Shown piece after piece: positions 9,506 to 19,551 of a stretch of 64,000 nt of DNA. A program made the position numbers and the translations under genes. Source of the stretch: Secundilactobacillus angelensis (lineage in GTDB: Bacteria; Bacillota; Bacilli; Lactobacillales; Lactobacillaceae). The notes under the pieces are model-generated. The model made no database searches, had not been told where the DNA came from, and worked only from the letters and a program-made list of their open reading frames with translations. The stretch's first letter is position 1; each line of letters begins with the position of its first letter. The stretch is taken from positions 1 to 64,000 of the forward strand of contig NZ_JAAXLJ010000013.1 of the NCBI RefSeq assembly GCF_012641075.1, read 5' to 3'.

Positions 9506-10204
9506 ATGGATGAAACAATTCAACGGGCGTTTGAACAATCTAAGCACATCGTTTTCCTAACGGGGGCTGGTGTTTCGACACCTTCTGGCATACCAGATTA
9601 CCGCTCAAATAATGGGTTATATACCCATCATAAGAACGCAGAATATTATTTGAGTCACACGTGTTTAACTCAGGAGCCAGATGTGTTCTATGATTACGTC
9701 AAGACGAACTTGTACAAGCCAGACGCTAAACCCAACGTGATTCATGAAAAACAAGCTGCGCTGACCCAACAGGACCGAGCAACGATCGTGACCCAAAACA
9801 TCGATAACTTGTACCGGGTAGCAGGAGCCAAGCACTTGGTTGAATTTCACGGCAACCTCTACCGGGTTTATTGCCAAAAATGTCATCAGCCAGTAGACTG
9901 GCACGACTACCTGAAAAGTCCGGTACATGAAGGGTGCGGTGGCCAATTACGACCTGATGTTGTGCTGTACGAAGAGGGTTTAAACGAAACCAATATCTCG
10001 AACGCGGTCAATGCCATGGCAAACGCGGATTTAATCGTGATTACCGGTACTTCCATGCGCGTGTATCCCTTTGCCGGGTTATTGGACTATCGCAATCCTA
10101 CGGCGCCAGTTATTGTTGTTAATAACGAACCATTGTCCTTTTCATTTAACTTTGAAATGGTTCAAGAAGATGCGGCTACGTTTTATGATCAACTGAAAAT
10201 CTGA
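9506..10204 (+). CDS. NAD-dependent protein deacylase, Sir2 family
   Basis: This 232-residue sirtuin should remove acyl groups from protein lysines using NAD+. The NAD-binding loop (FLTGAGVSTPSGIPDYRS, residues 17-34), TQNIDNLY with the conserved NID, and catalytic His in VEFHGNLY are all present. The zinc site is unusual: the first pair is C-x2-C (CQKC) but the second is H-x2-C (HEGC), where classical sirtuins have two Cys. It is the fifth gene after the T-box, 24 bases downstream of the HEXXH protein gene. A protein target cannot be inferred. Confidence 0.9.
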   Translation: MDETIQRAFEQSKHIVFLTGAGVSTPSGIPDYRSNNGLYTHHKNAEYYLSHTCLTQEPDVFYDYVKTNLYKPDAKPNVIHEKQAALTQQDRATIVTQNIDNLYRVAGAKHLVEFHGNLYRVYCQKCHQPVDWHDYLKSPVHEGCGGQLRPDVVLYEEGLNETNISNAVNAMANADLIVITGTSMRVYPFAGLLDYRNPTAPVIVVNNEPLSFSFNFEMVQEDAATFYDQLKI

Positions 10205-10266
10205 GTATCACTAATCACTTTTGACCGGTTCATCCGGTCAGTACATAAATATAGGGGGAACCGTCA

Positions 10267-10872
10267 ATGAGTAAATCGCGGTTGGAAGCATTTACCGATG
10301 GCGTCATGGCCATTATCGTCACGATTTTAGTGCTGGAGATTCCAGAACCAGACGGCACAACTTTTGCTGCTTTATGGCCGTTACGTTATAAGTTGATTCT
10401 TTACTTACTGAGTTTTTTAACGGTGGCAGTCTACTGGAACAATCACCATCACTTGTTCCAGATTACCGAAACAGTCAGCGGGTCAGTGCTATGGGCAAAT
10501 AATTTATTTTTGCTAACCATCAGTTTAATGCCGATTGCGACGGCCTGGGCGGGCAGCCATACTGAATACACAGCACCAGAGGCGACGATGGGAATTATTT
10601 TTTTAGCGGTCAATATTAGTTTTTACGTTTTAGTTAAAAGCCTTTTAGCTGCTCATGAGCCTGATTCGGTGTTTACGAAGTTCTTTGGTAAGGGTCAGCG
10701 GAAGTCCTGGTATTCAATGTTAATGGTTCTGATTGGCATTGCGTTATCGTCTGTCTGGCCACCAGCTTCTGCAATTCTCTGTTTCGGTTCACTGATTCCC
10801 TGGATTATTCCAGATCACCGGGTTGACCGTTATTTAATGAAAAAGAGTCGGCAGCAATCGTTAAAAAAGTAA
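10267..10872 (+). CDS. TMEM175 (DUF1211) family membrane protein
   Basis: This 201-residue protein has about six hydrophobic segments. It starts with the family signature RLEAFTDGVMAIIVTI (residues 5-20), equivalent to the R-x3-F(S/T)D motif that lines the pore in bacterial TMEM175 potassium channels. It therefore probably passes K+ across the membrane. AGGGGGA precedes ATG 10267. A short perfect hairpin (TGACCGG/CCGGTCA) lies in the 62-base gap before it but lacks a T run, so it is not a terminator and the run from trpS may continue. Confidence 0.85.
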   Translation: MSKSRLEAFTDGVMAIIVTILVLEIPEPDGTTFAALWPLRYKLILYLLSFLTVAVYWNNHHHLFQITETVSGSVLWANNLFLLTISLMPIATAWAGSHTEYTAPEATMGIIFLAVNISFYVLVKSLLAAHEPDSVFTKFFGKGQRKSWYSMLMVLIGIALSSVWPPASAILCFGSLIPWIIPDHRVDRYLMKKSRQQSLKK

Positions 10873-10887
10873 GCGAGGTGTGTTTTG

Positions 10888-11733
10888 ATGATTACGATTG
10901 GTTTAACAACCTGGAAAGAGCATCCAGCTTTAATACAAGATCAACAACGGGATGTGACTTTACCAGAGTACGCCGCAATTTTGCCCGTCGTTGAGTTAGA
11001 CACGCCGTTTTATGGTATTCCGAGAGCTTCCACGGTCGCTAATTGGCAAAAACAAGTACCGGCCACGTTCCAGTTTATCCTTAAAGCAAACAAACTCATG
11101 ACCAAACACGATTTTGGCAAAGAAGAAGCCAGCGATGAAGAGCGGCAGCAGGCCTTTACTGAATATCGTAGAATGGTGCGGCCGTTGGTTAAATCCCACC
11201 AGTTAAAAACGGTGCTATTCCAATTTCCTCCTTTTTTTCAGCGAACCACAGAGAATCTTCAATGGTTATTTGAAATTCGCGATCAGATGGCTGATTTGCC
11301 GATTGCAGTCGAGTTTCGTAACCCTAGCTGGTACGATCCTGACTTAACGGAGGACTTGATGCGCTACTTAAAGGGGCTTCATATGACACATGTCATTGTG
11401 GATGAACCTCATCGTTTAAACGATGGGGTGCCCTTCGTGGCAGAAGTGGCAGATGATCGACTGGCATTATTACGACTACACGGGCGCAACGAGCAGGGCT
11501 GGTTTAATCAAGGCAAAGATTGGCGTGGCGTTCGGACGCTGTATCAATACAACGACGACGAACTAACTGGGTTTGCCAAAACGGTTTCCAGTTTATCTGA
11601 TCAGGTGCAGGAAGTCTGCGTTATTTTTAATAATAATTCTGGCCGAGATGCCGCTCCCAACGCTCTGGCATTAAGAGATCTACTGCATTTATCCTGGCAG
11701 GGATTAGGTCCTCAGCAGATGAGCTTATTTTAA
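10888..11733 (+). CDS. DUF72 domain protein
   Basis: This 281-residue protein belongs to the DUF72 (YecE-like) family, which has a TIM-barrel fold and no firmly known activity. Family marks include the early GLTTWKEHP, ELDTPFYGIP, PFQF-like FQFILKAN, and the late LLRLHGRN and VCVIFNNN segments. ATG at 10888 has GAGGTG 7 bases upstream; the TTG one codon earlier is less well placed. It ends the run that begins at trpS. No clear terminator follows; metG has its own promoter. Confidence 0.85.
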   Translation: MITIGLTTWKEHPALIQDQQRDVTLPEYAAILPVVELDTPFYGIPRASTVANWQKQVPATFQFILKANKLMTKHDFGKEEASDEERQQAFTEYRRMVRPLVKSHQLKTVLFQFPPFFQRTTENLQWLFEIRDQMADLPIAVEFRNPSWYDPDLTEDLMRYLKGLHMTHVIVDEPHRLNDGVPFVAEVADDRLALLRLHGRNEQGWFNQGKDWRGVRTLYQYNDDELTGFAKTVSSLSDQVQEVCVIFNNNSGRDAAPNALALRDLLHLSWQGLGPQQMSLF

Positions 11734-11813
11734 TAGCTGAGCTGAATTGGCTGAAAATTAGCTCAAAAACCGGCCGTTGATGTCTGAGAGTTATTTCTCC
11801 GGCGGGTCAGATA

Positions 11814-11822
11814 TGCTATAAT
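11814..11822 (+). promoter_or_regulatory. Extended -10 promoter of metG
   Basis: TGCTATAAT is a perfect extended -10 element. No -35 of note is seen. Transcription would start near 11829, leaving a leader of about 70 bases with no T-box or other riboswitch that I can see. Confidence 0.75.
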
Positions 11823-11861
11823 GTTGAAGACTTTCTAGAAGCAAAACTGAATGAAAATTAA

Positions 11862-13949
<2,088 letters not shown>

Positions 13950-13979
13950 TTACTGAAATTCCGCGATGAGCGGAAGGCG

Positions 13980-14016
13980 AAATCCGAATATTCAGTTGTT
14001 GAATATTCGGATTTTT
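13980..14016 (+). terminator. Terminator after metG
   Basis: AATCCGAATATTCA and TGAATATTCGGATT form a 14-bp perfect stem followed by T residues. Confidence 0.9.
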
Positions 14017-14041
14017 GTTTCAATGTAGGAGAATAAAGGTT

Positions 14042-14818
14042 ATGAAAATTTTTGATTCACACACTCATTTAAATAGCGAAGAATTTATTAATGATGTTCC
14101 GCGCTATATTGCTCGGGCAGCTGATTTAGACGTAGTGGAAATGACCATTGTTGGGTCTAACACTGAGTTAAACAAACAAGCGGTTCGTTTAGCTCAGGAA
14201 TATCCTCAACTTCACGCGGCGGTTGGTTGGCATCCGGAAGATTCCAAGTTCTATGATGCTGATAAAGAAAAGGTGTTGGAACAACAACTAGAAGAAGACC
14301 GAGTCGTTGCGTTGGGTGAAATCGGGTTGGACTATCACTGGGATAGTTCTCCTCAGGATGTACAGCGACGGGTGTTTAAACGCCAGATTGAGATTGCCAA
14401 GGACCATGGGTTGCCAATTGTGGTCCACAACCGGGATGCTTTCGAGGACACGTATAACATCATTAAGTCAGTGGGCATTCAAGAAACAGGCGGTGTTATG
14501 CACAGCTTTAACGGTGATCCAGAATGGTTGCAGAAATTTCTGGACCTGGGTATGATGATTTCGTATTCCGGGGTGGCAAGTTTTAAAAATGCCCACGAGG
14601 TTCACGATTCCGTTCGGGCAACGCCGCTGGACCGGATGATGGTTGAGACGGATGCACCTTATTTGACGCCAGAGCCTCATCGAGGAGAACAGAATGAGCC
14701 CGGGTTCACCCGGTATACCGTAGAAGCTATAGCTAAAGAACGGGAAACGACGCCAGAAGCAATTGCTGCAGCAACGTGGCAAAACGCACACCGATTTTTT
14801 AAGATTAAGGAGTCCTAG
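14042..14818 (+). CDS. tatD: TatD family deoxyribonuclease
   Basis: This 258-residue metal-dependent hydrolase has the TatD fold. Metal ligands are visible as FDSHTHLN at the N-terminus, GEIGLDYHWD near residue 93, VVHNRDA, and VETDAPYLTPEP near residue 203. The family degrades DNA, or processes 3' ends, and is linked to DNA repair. ATG at 14042 has AGGAG 10 bases upstream; the 9 upstream in-frame codons overlap the metG terminator. The next gene starts one base after the stop, so tatD-rnmV-rsmA are translationally linked. Confidence 0.95.
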   Translation: MKIFDSHTHLNSEEFINDVPRYIARAADLDVVEMTIVGSNTELNKQAVRLAQEYPQLHAAVGWHPEDSKFYDADKEKVLEQQLEEDRVVALGEIGLDYHWDSSPQDVQRRVFKRQIEIAKDHGLPIVVHNRDAFEDTYNIIKSVGIQETGGVMHSFNGDPEWLQKFLDLGMMISYSGVASFKNAHEVHDSVRATPLDRMMVETDAPYLTPEPHRGEQNEPGFTRYTVEAIAKERETTPEAIAAATWQNAHRFFKIKES

Positions 14819-14819
14819 A

Positions 14820-15389
14820 TTGAAAACCATTAAAGAAGTCATCGTGGTTGAGGGCAAGGATGATACGAAACAAATTGCTAAAGCCGTGAACGCCGATACG
14901 ATTGAAACTCGTGGATCGGCCGTCCCAGAAGAAACGCTTGATTTAATTGAAGAAGTGGCCAAAAAACGCGGTATCATCATTTTTACCGATCCCGATTTTT
15001 CGGGGGAAAAAATTCGCAAAATTGTCTCCGAAGTGGTTCCCAATGCCAAACATGCTTTTTTACCAAAAGCTGAGGGGGTTCCGACCAAGACTGGTGGATC
15101 CTTAGGCGTGGAACACGCTAGTCCAGAAGCAATTCGCGAAGCGTTAGCTCACGTGTATACTGAAGGTGATTCAACCGTTGAGCAAATTACACAGGCTGAT
15201 TTAATCAAAGCTCGATTAGTGGGTACGCCAGAGGCAAAGACTCGCCGCGAAGCTTTAGGTGAACAATTGCGAATCGGCTATGTGAATGGTAAACAGCTTA
15301 AGAAACGGCTGCAGATGTTTCAAATCAATCAAGAAACATTTTGGCAGGCGATTCAACTGATCGACCAAGAGGAGAGTGAACGCCAATGA
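14820..15389 (+). CDS. rnmV: Ribonuclease M5
   Basis: This 189-residue TOPRIM nuclease makes the final cuts that mature 5S rRNA. The TOPRIM motifs are clear: IVVEGKDDTK near residue 8 and FTDPDFSGEKIR near residue 60. It starts with TTG at 14820, with AAGGAG 7 bases upstream and one base after the tatD stop. The stop TGA overlaps the rsmA start (ATGA). Confidence 0.95.
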   Translation: MKTIKEVIVVEGKDDTKQIAKAVNADTIETRGSAVPEETLDLIEEVAKKRGIIIFTDPDFSGEKIRKIVSEVVPNAKHAFLPKAEGVPTKTGGSLGVEHASPEAIREALAHVYTEGDSTVEQITQADLIKARLVGTPEAKTRREALGEQLRIGYVNGKQLKKRLQMFQINQETFWQAIQLIDQEESERQ

Positions 15390-16270
15390 GTACACCATTG
15401 ATTGCTAGTCCCGCAAGAACACAGGCGATTATTAACCGATATGGGTTGAACGTTAAAAAAAGTCTCGGACAAAACTTTTTGACTGATATTAATATTTTGG
15501 AACACATTGTTCAGGCAGCTGACCTTTCCGAGAAGGATAATGTCATTGAAATTGGTCCTGGAATCGGCGGTTTAACCGAATTTTTAGCTCAAAACAGCCA
15601 TCACGTCTTAGCGTTTGAAATTGATGAACAATTGGTTCCCATCCTAGGCGAAACCCTGTCACAGTACGACAACATTACGATTCTGAATCAAGATATTTTG
15701 AAGGCTAATTTGCCCCAGGTGATCAAAGAAAACTTTGATACTGACCGGCCGCTAAAACTGGTCGCAAATCTGCCGTACTACATTACGACACCAATCCTGA
15801 TGAACGTTTTACAAAGTGGCATTCAGTTTGAATCGATCACCGTTATGATGCAAAAAGAAGTGGCTGATCGGTTAGTGGCTGTTCCAGGAACGAAAGCCTA
15901 TGGTTCTTTGTCGATTGCCGTTCAGTATCAAACGGATGCTCAGGTGGCGTTTACAGTGCCACGAACTGCGTTTATTCCGCAACCTAACGTGGATTCAGCC
16001 ATTGTTACCATGGAGAAGCGCGCACCGTTTGATCCAGCGCCTTTTGATGAAAAGGTCTTTTCAAAATTTGTTAAAGGCAGTTTCCTGCATCGGCGTAAGA
16101 GCTATTGGAATAACCTCTGCGCGATATTCGGTAAGGATCAGGATATCAAAGATCGCATCACTAACGTCCTTGGTAAGGTCAGAATTTCCCCACAGATTAG
16201 GGCTGAGAAGCTGACAATTGAACAGTTTATTGAATTGACGAACGCTTTGCACGTGGAAGGTTTACTTTAG
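15386..16270 (+). CDS. rsmA: 16S rRNA (adenine-N6,N6)-dimethyltransferase
   Basis: This 294-residue SAM-dependent methylase (KsgA) dimethylates two adenines in helix 45 of 16S rRNA during small-subunit assembly. Visible motifs: SLGQNFL at the N-terminus, SAM loop EIGPGIGGLT near residue 55, and the catalytic NLPYYITTP near residue 131. It overlaps rnmV by 4 bases. A weak hairpin with T residues (16343-16366) follows. Confidence 0.97.
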   Translation: MSTPLIASPARTQAIINRYGLNVKKSLGQNFLTDINILEHIVQAADLSEKDNVIEIGPGIGGLTEFLAQNSHHVLAFEIDEQLVPILGETLSQYDNITILNQDILKANLPQVIKENFDTDRPLKLVANLPYYITTPILMNVLQSGIQFESITVMMQKEVADRLVAVPGTKAYGSLSIAVQYQTDAQVAFTVPRTAFIPQPNVDSAIVTMEKRAPFDPAPFDEKVFSKFVKGSFLHRRKSYWNNLCAIFGKDQDIKDRITNVLGKVRISPQIRAEKLTIEQFIELTNALHVEGLL

Positions 16271-16342
16271 AGAAAACTATTTTAACTCTAGCTAATTCAA
16301 CAATCAGTTTACCGTGTTGGAGAGCTGGTCACAATATAGCTT

Positions 16343-16382
16343 AAATCCTATCATGAAAGGATTTTTATCTATTTTTTCATGA
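16343..16382 (+). terminator. Weak terminator or alternating hairpin after rsmA
   Basis: AAATCCT (16343-16349) pairs with AGGATTT (16358-16364), followed by T residues. An overlapping perfect inverted repeat, TCATGAAA (16351-16358) and TTTCATGA (16375-16382), could form instead. Confidence 0.45.
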
Positions 16383-16390
16383 CAAAATAC

Positions 16391-16449
16391 TTGTTGTAAA
16401 TTAATGGTTGTGGTATAATCTTGACTTTCCTGTGAAACCGTGATAAAAT
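16391..16449 (+). promoter_or_regulatory. Two tandem promoters of veg
   Basis: Promoter 1 is TTGTTG (16391-16396), 17 bases, TATAAT (16414-16419), with extended -10 TGG. Promoter 2 is TTGACT (16421-16426), 17 bases, TAAAAT (16444-16449), with extended -10 TGA. They lie end to end, 30 bases apart in register. Both spacings are ideal. Confidence 0.85.
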
Positions 16450-16471
16450 GTTTCACACAAGGGGTGAGGTC

Positions 16472-16729
16472 ATGCCAACAAGTTTAGCAACTATTAAGGA
16501 CCGGCTTTCAACGCATATTGGGCAGGAACTTATGGTAGTCGCCCAGGCAGGGCGCAAAAAAACAACTGAACGGCACGGAATTCTTAAAGAAACGTATCCT
16601 GCTGTTTTCGTTGTGGATCTGGACCAAGATGAAAATTCATTCGAACGTGTTTCCTACAGTTATACTGATATTTTGACACAAAATATTCAGATTGACTTTG
16701 GCAACAATAATGAGGATGACAATCAATAA
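16472..16729 (+). CDS. veg: Veg family protein
   Basis: This 85-residue protein matches the Veg family, reported to stimulate biofilm matrix formation in Bacillus; the biochemical role is unclear. The family core LATIKDRLSTHIGQEL...GRKKTTERHGIL is obvious. ATG at 16472 is used, preceded by AAGGGGTGAGG. Position between rsmA and ispE is the same as in Bacillus. Two strong tandem promoters precede it, as expected for a gene known for very strong transcription. Confidence 0.95.
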   Translation: MPTSLATIKDRLSTHIGQELMVVAQAGRKKTTERHGILKETYPAVFVVDLDQDENSFERVSYSYTDILTQNIQIDFGNNNEDDNQ

Positions 16730-16758
16730 AAAATAGGTCGGTAAGGCCTTTTTTTATT
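16727..16758 (+). terminator. Terminator after veg
   Basis: An A-rich arm with TAGG pairs with CCT and a T run around the short GGTAAG loop. Confidence 0.6.
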
Positions 16759-16769
16759 GGATTATTTTG

Positions 16770-16816
16770 AAGCGCACCAGTTTCTGTTCATAGCTGACAG
16801 AGTCTGGTGCGCTTTA
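16770..16816. terminator. Second hairpin after veg
   Basis: AAGCGCACCAG (16770-16780) and CTGGTGCGCTT (16804-16814) form a perfect 11-bp stem with a 23-base loop. Only three T follow, so it may be an RNA stabiliser or backup terminator. Confidence 0.6.
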
Positions 16817-16957
16817 TTTGTATTGAATTGACCCATGACATTTGTGATACTATGATAACGTACATCAATTTTGAACAGCTTTTTGAAGTTTTTCGGGTTA
16901 CACTATCAGCTGCGAGGGAGAGAAAGTACGACTACTAAATTCTGGGGAGATTTTTAG

Positions 16958-18037
16958 ATGAAACGTATAAGTTTGATGACAAGCGCCATTGCTGGGACAG
17001 TGGCACTGTTTGGTTTTGTGGGAACTGCTAATGCTGCTTCGTATACGCAAAAGAGTAATGCCATTTCGCAATATTCTTCAGGTAGTTTACGGACGGTCAA
17101 CAATAAAGCAACTGGGTTTGTTAAGGCTGGTTCCTACTCGTTTGCCAAGAATCCTGGTGGCAGCAATACGATTGCAAGTGTTAGTGGCAATCAAAAATGG
17201 ACATTAAAAACAGCTTACCAGTTGCCCAATACGCATACTGCTAAGGGAAGTTCTAAGTACGATATGACTAATCCGCAATCAGCTGCTTATGATGGTGGTC
17301 ACTATCTGTACGTCGTCTATCAGCCACACTACACCAAGGGAATGACTAACAAGGGGTTTGTTGCCCGGTATGACCTTAACAAGCTCAAGGGGATGTCACA
17401 CGCTAAACAGCAATCCTTAATGAACGGTAAATCTGGTAGTTCCGCTGTTAAAGTCGGTGGGATCTTTACCACCGGTCACGGTCAATCATTAGCCTACGAT
17501 AAAAAGCATCATTCACTTTATATGTGGCGTGATACCACGCTAGGGGCCACTCGGACCTCGACGTTGCAACGAATTAGCACCTCTTCATTGAAGCCTAATA
17601 AAGCCATTACCTTCCACATGACCAATCATGGTGCTAACGTGCCTGGTGGCCACGATTTAACCTTTGACCACAGTGGTAACGCTTATTACTGGACCGTTTC
17701 TGGCTCCAAAGTCAAAGTTTATAAAGGGACGATTGGATCTAAGTCAGTTCATTTCCGTTTAACTAAGCAGCTGTTTGACCACCGTCCAGGCACCCATGAA
17801 CAAGCAATGGGCTATAACGGTCACAATGGCCGGCTGTATCTGGTTGCCGACGATTCTATCACGAGTTTTCCAGCTAAGAAGCTGAACGGCAATGGTTCAT
17901 TGAAAGCCAGTGACTTTAAGTATTCCAAATTTAATTCTCATCGTGAATTTGAATCTCTAAACTTTGATAACAGCGGTCACGGGATGCTGTTAAGTAACCG
18001 GGACCCCGAAATTCTGCGAAGCACGACGGCTTATTAA
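16958..18037 (+). CDS. Secreted protein with propeller-like repeats, function unknown
   Basis: I do not recognise this 359-residue protein. Residues 1-26 form a signal peptide ending in the cleavage motif ANA, so it is exported; there is no LPXTG or lipobox. Five segments share the pattern (hydrophobic)-x-(Y/F)-(D/N)-x2-x-(G/H)-x-(L/Y)-hydrophobic near residues 107, 176, 232, 281 and 331, spaced about 50-70 residues. This is typical of beta-propeller blades. The mature part is rich in His, Ser, Lys and Gly. It is followed 27 bases later by a second small secreted protein, probably in one transcript. The pair interrupts the otherwise Bacillus-like veg-ispE order. Confidence 0.75.
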   Translation: MKRISLMTSAIAGTVALFGFVGTANAASYTQKSNAISQYSSGSLRTVNNKATGFVKAGSYSFAKNPGGSNTIASVSGNQKWTLKTAYQLPNTHTAKGSSKYDMTNPQSAAYDGGHYLYVVYQPHYTKGMTNKGFVARYDLNKLKGMSHAKQQSLMNGKSGSSAVKVGGIFTTGHGQSLAYDKKHHSLYMWRDTTLGATRTSTLQRISTSSLKPNKAITFHMTNHGANVPGGHDLTFDHSGNAYYWTVSGSKVKVYKGTIGSKSVHFRLTKQLFDHRPGTHEQAMGYNGHNGRLYLVADDSITSFPAKKLNGNGSLKASDFKYSKFNSHREFESLNFDNSGHGMLLSNRDPEILRSTTAY

Positions 18038-18064
18038 TCACTTGTCTGGGAGGAAATTGAGACG

Positions 18065-18490
18065 TTGAAAAAATCAACCATATTTAGACTGCTGCTGGTA
18101 TTTGGTTTTGCAGCTGCATTAGGGCTCACCAGTACAACAGCATCTGCCAGTTCATGGCATAAGGGCACACCCAGTTTTTTGATTCACAAATACTATCGGA
18201 CATCGATTAAGCATGGTTACGCTGGTGTTCCACAGTTTAACTATGTTTATGGCTCCAAAAAATCCTTTATCTATAAAGTTGCTCAAGCCGATGGTAGCGG
18301 CGGGAGTGCGTCGTATAAAAAGTCAGGTTCAACCTACACCATTCGGACTAAAAATGCTTGGGGAAGCCAGTATTTTACGATTAAAAAATTGAGTTCAACT
18401 AAGTTTAAGGTAAAGACGGGTTCTAGTCGCTATGAAACAATGACCAGGTTCTATCACTTTCCAAAGTATAAAGGTTCTGCGGTCAGGTGA
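18065..18490 (+). CDS. Small secreted protein, function unknown
   Basis: This 141-residue product has a clear signal peptide (charged start, hydrophobic core, cleavage near ASA at about residue 29). The mature part is basic and rich in Lys, Ser, Tyr and Thr, with beta-strand-like alternation and no Cys. No family is recognised. TTG at 18065 is supported by GGGAGGAA upstream. It follows the larger secreted protein and ends the pair with a terminator. Joint expression and export suggest a shared extracellular role, but this is inference. Confidence 0.75.
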   Translation: MKKSTIFRLLLVFGFAAALGLTSTTASASSWHKGTPSFLIHKYYRTSIKHGYAGVPQFNYVYGSKKSFIYKVAQADGSGGSASYKKSGSTYTIRTKNAWGSQYFTIKKLSSTKFKVKTGSSRYETMTRFYHFPKYKGSAVR

Positions 18491-18540
18491 AATTTATCGC
18501 ACATTTGCAAAATTTAAAATTTTATAGCCTTTAAAGTATG

Positions 18541-18577
18541 AAGCGCTCATCAGGAAAAACTGGTGAGTGCTTTTTTA
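18541..18577 (+). terminator. Terminator after the secreted pair
   Basis: AAGCGCTCATCAG and CTGGTGAGTGCTT pair around GAAAAA and are followed by T residues. Confidence 0.88.
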
Positions 18578-18584
18578 AGCCTCT

Positions 18585-18612
18585 TTAACAGCTTGTTTAT
18601 TTCGAGTATAAT
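18585..18612 (+). promoter_or_regulatory. Promoter of ispE
   Basis: TTAACA (18585-18590), 16 bases, perfect TATAAT (18607-18612). Confidence 0.7.
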
Positions 18613-18687
18613 ATCCCTAATAACAAAACTTGAGGGAGCAGTAAGTATAAGAAAACGATTCTCAATTGAAGTGTAGGTGATCAAAAT

Positions 18688-19539
18688 TTGATAGTAGTGG
18701 AAAAGGCAGCGGCCAAGGTCAACCTTGGTTTAGATACACCGTTTCGCCACGCTGATGGTCAGCCCGAATGGGACATGGTGATGACATCCATTGACCTTGC
18801 TGACTACGTGGAGGTCCGTTCCACCGGCTCGAGTACGATCGTCGTTTCTTCCAACTCGGGATTTTTGCCGAATGATCAGCGTAACCTGGCGTTTCAAGCA
18901 GCTTCTTTGCTGCAGCGCACGTTTAAAGTTAAACATGGTGCCCATATTAAGATCCAAAAAAACATTCCAGTAGCAGCTGGTTTGGGTGGTGGTTCATCTG
19001 ACGCCGCCGCGGTTTTGCGCGCTTTGAATCAACTATGGGAGCTTAATTTACCAATCGCAGAATTAGCTAAGTTAAGTTTGAAGGTAGATTCAGACGTACC
19101 TTATTGTGTGTATAGTAAAACCGCTCATGTGACCGGACTGGGCGAGCAGATTGAGGTACTGAAACCGGCGTTAAAACCGGTTTGGATCGTCTTGGCTAAG
19201 CCTAATGTCAGTGTGTCCACCCCTAGTATTTTGCGTCAGATTGATTATGATGCACTGGCTCATCCCAATATTCAAGGTGTACTAGACGCCATTGCCACAG
19301 GTGACCACCAACAGCTGGTGACGAACATGGGTAATGCACTGGAACCAATTTCAGTTCACCGCTATCCAGAGATTCAACAGATCAAAGAACGCATGCAAGG
19401 CTTTAGCGCGCAGAGTGCTGTGATGAGTGGCACTGGACCGACTGTATTTTCAGTTTTTAATAAAGAATCCCGGGCTCAACGGGTGTTTAATAGTATTCGG
19501 GGCTTTTGTCCCGAAGCTTATCTTGTCCGCTCATTATAA
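18688..19539 (+). CDS. ispE: IspE-type GHMP kinase (CDP-methyl-erythritol kinase family)
   Basis: This 283-residue GHMP kinase is of the IspE type, which phosphorylates diphosphocytidyl-methylerythritol in the MEP isoprenoid pathway. Signature motifs are EKAAAKVNLGLD at the N-terminus, the ATP loop PVAAGLGGGSSDAAAVL near residue 92, and a C-terminal MSGTGPTVF glycine motif near residue 250. TTG at 18688 gives the expected N-terminus. The organism carries mvaA, so the MEP route is probably incomplete and this copy may have another substrate; orphan ispE genes at this locus are common in lactobacilli. It keeps the Bacillus position before purR, though three genes are inserted. Confidence 0.88.
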   Translation: MIVVEKAAAKVNLGLDTPFRHADGQPEWDMVMTSIDLADYVEVRSTGSSTIVVSSNSGFLPNDQRNLAFQAASLLQRTFKVKHGAHIKIQKNIPVAAGLGGGSSDAAAVLRALNQLWELNLPIAELAKLSLKVDSDVPYCVYSKTAHVTGLGEQIEVLKPALKPVWIVLAKPNVSVSTPSILRQIDYDALAHPNIQGVLDAIATGDHQQLVTNMGNALEPISVHRYPEIQQIKERMQGFSAQSAVMSGTGPTVFSVFNKESRAQRVFNSIRGFCPEAYLVRSL

Positions 19540-19551
19540 GGAGTGATTGAT

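Noticed and set aside
10220-10238. Hairpin TGACCGG/CCGGTCA before the TMEM175-type gene as a terminator
   Set aside because: There is no T run after the stem, so it is not an intrinsic terminator.
14468-15088. 206-codon minus-strand frame across tatD and rnmV
   Set aside because: It overlaps two clear genes whose stop and start are tightly linked. Its product has no family resemblance.
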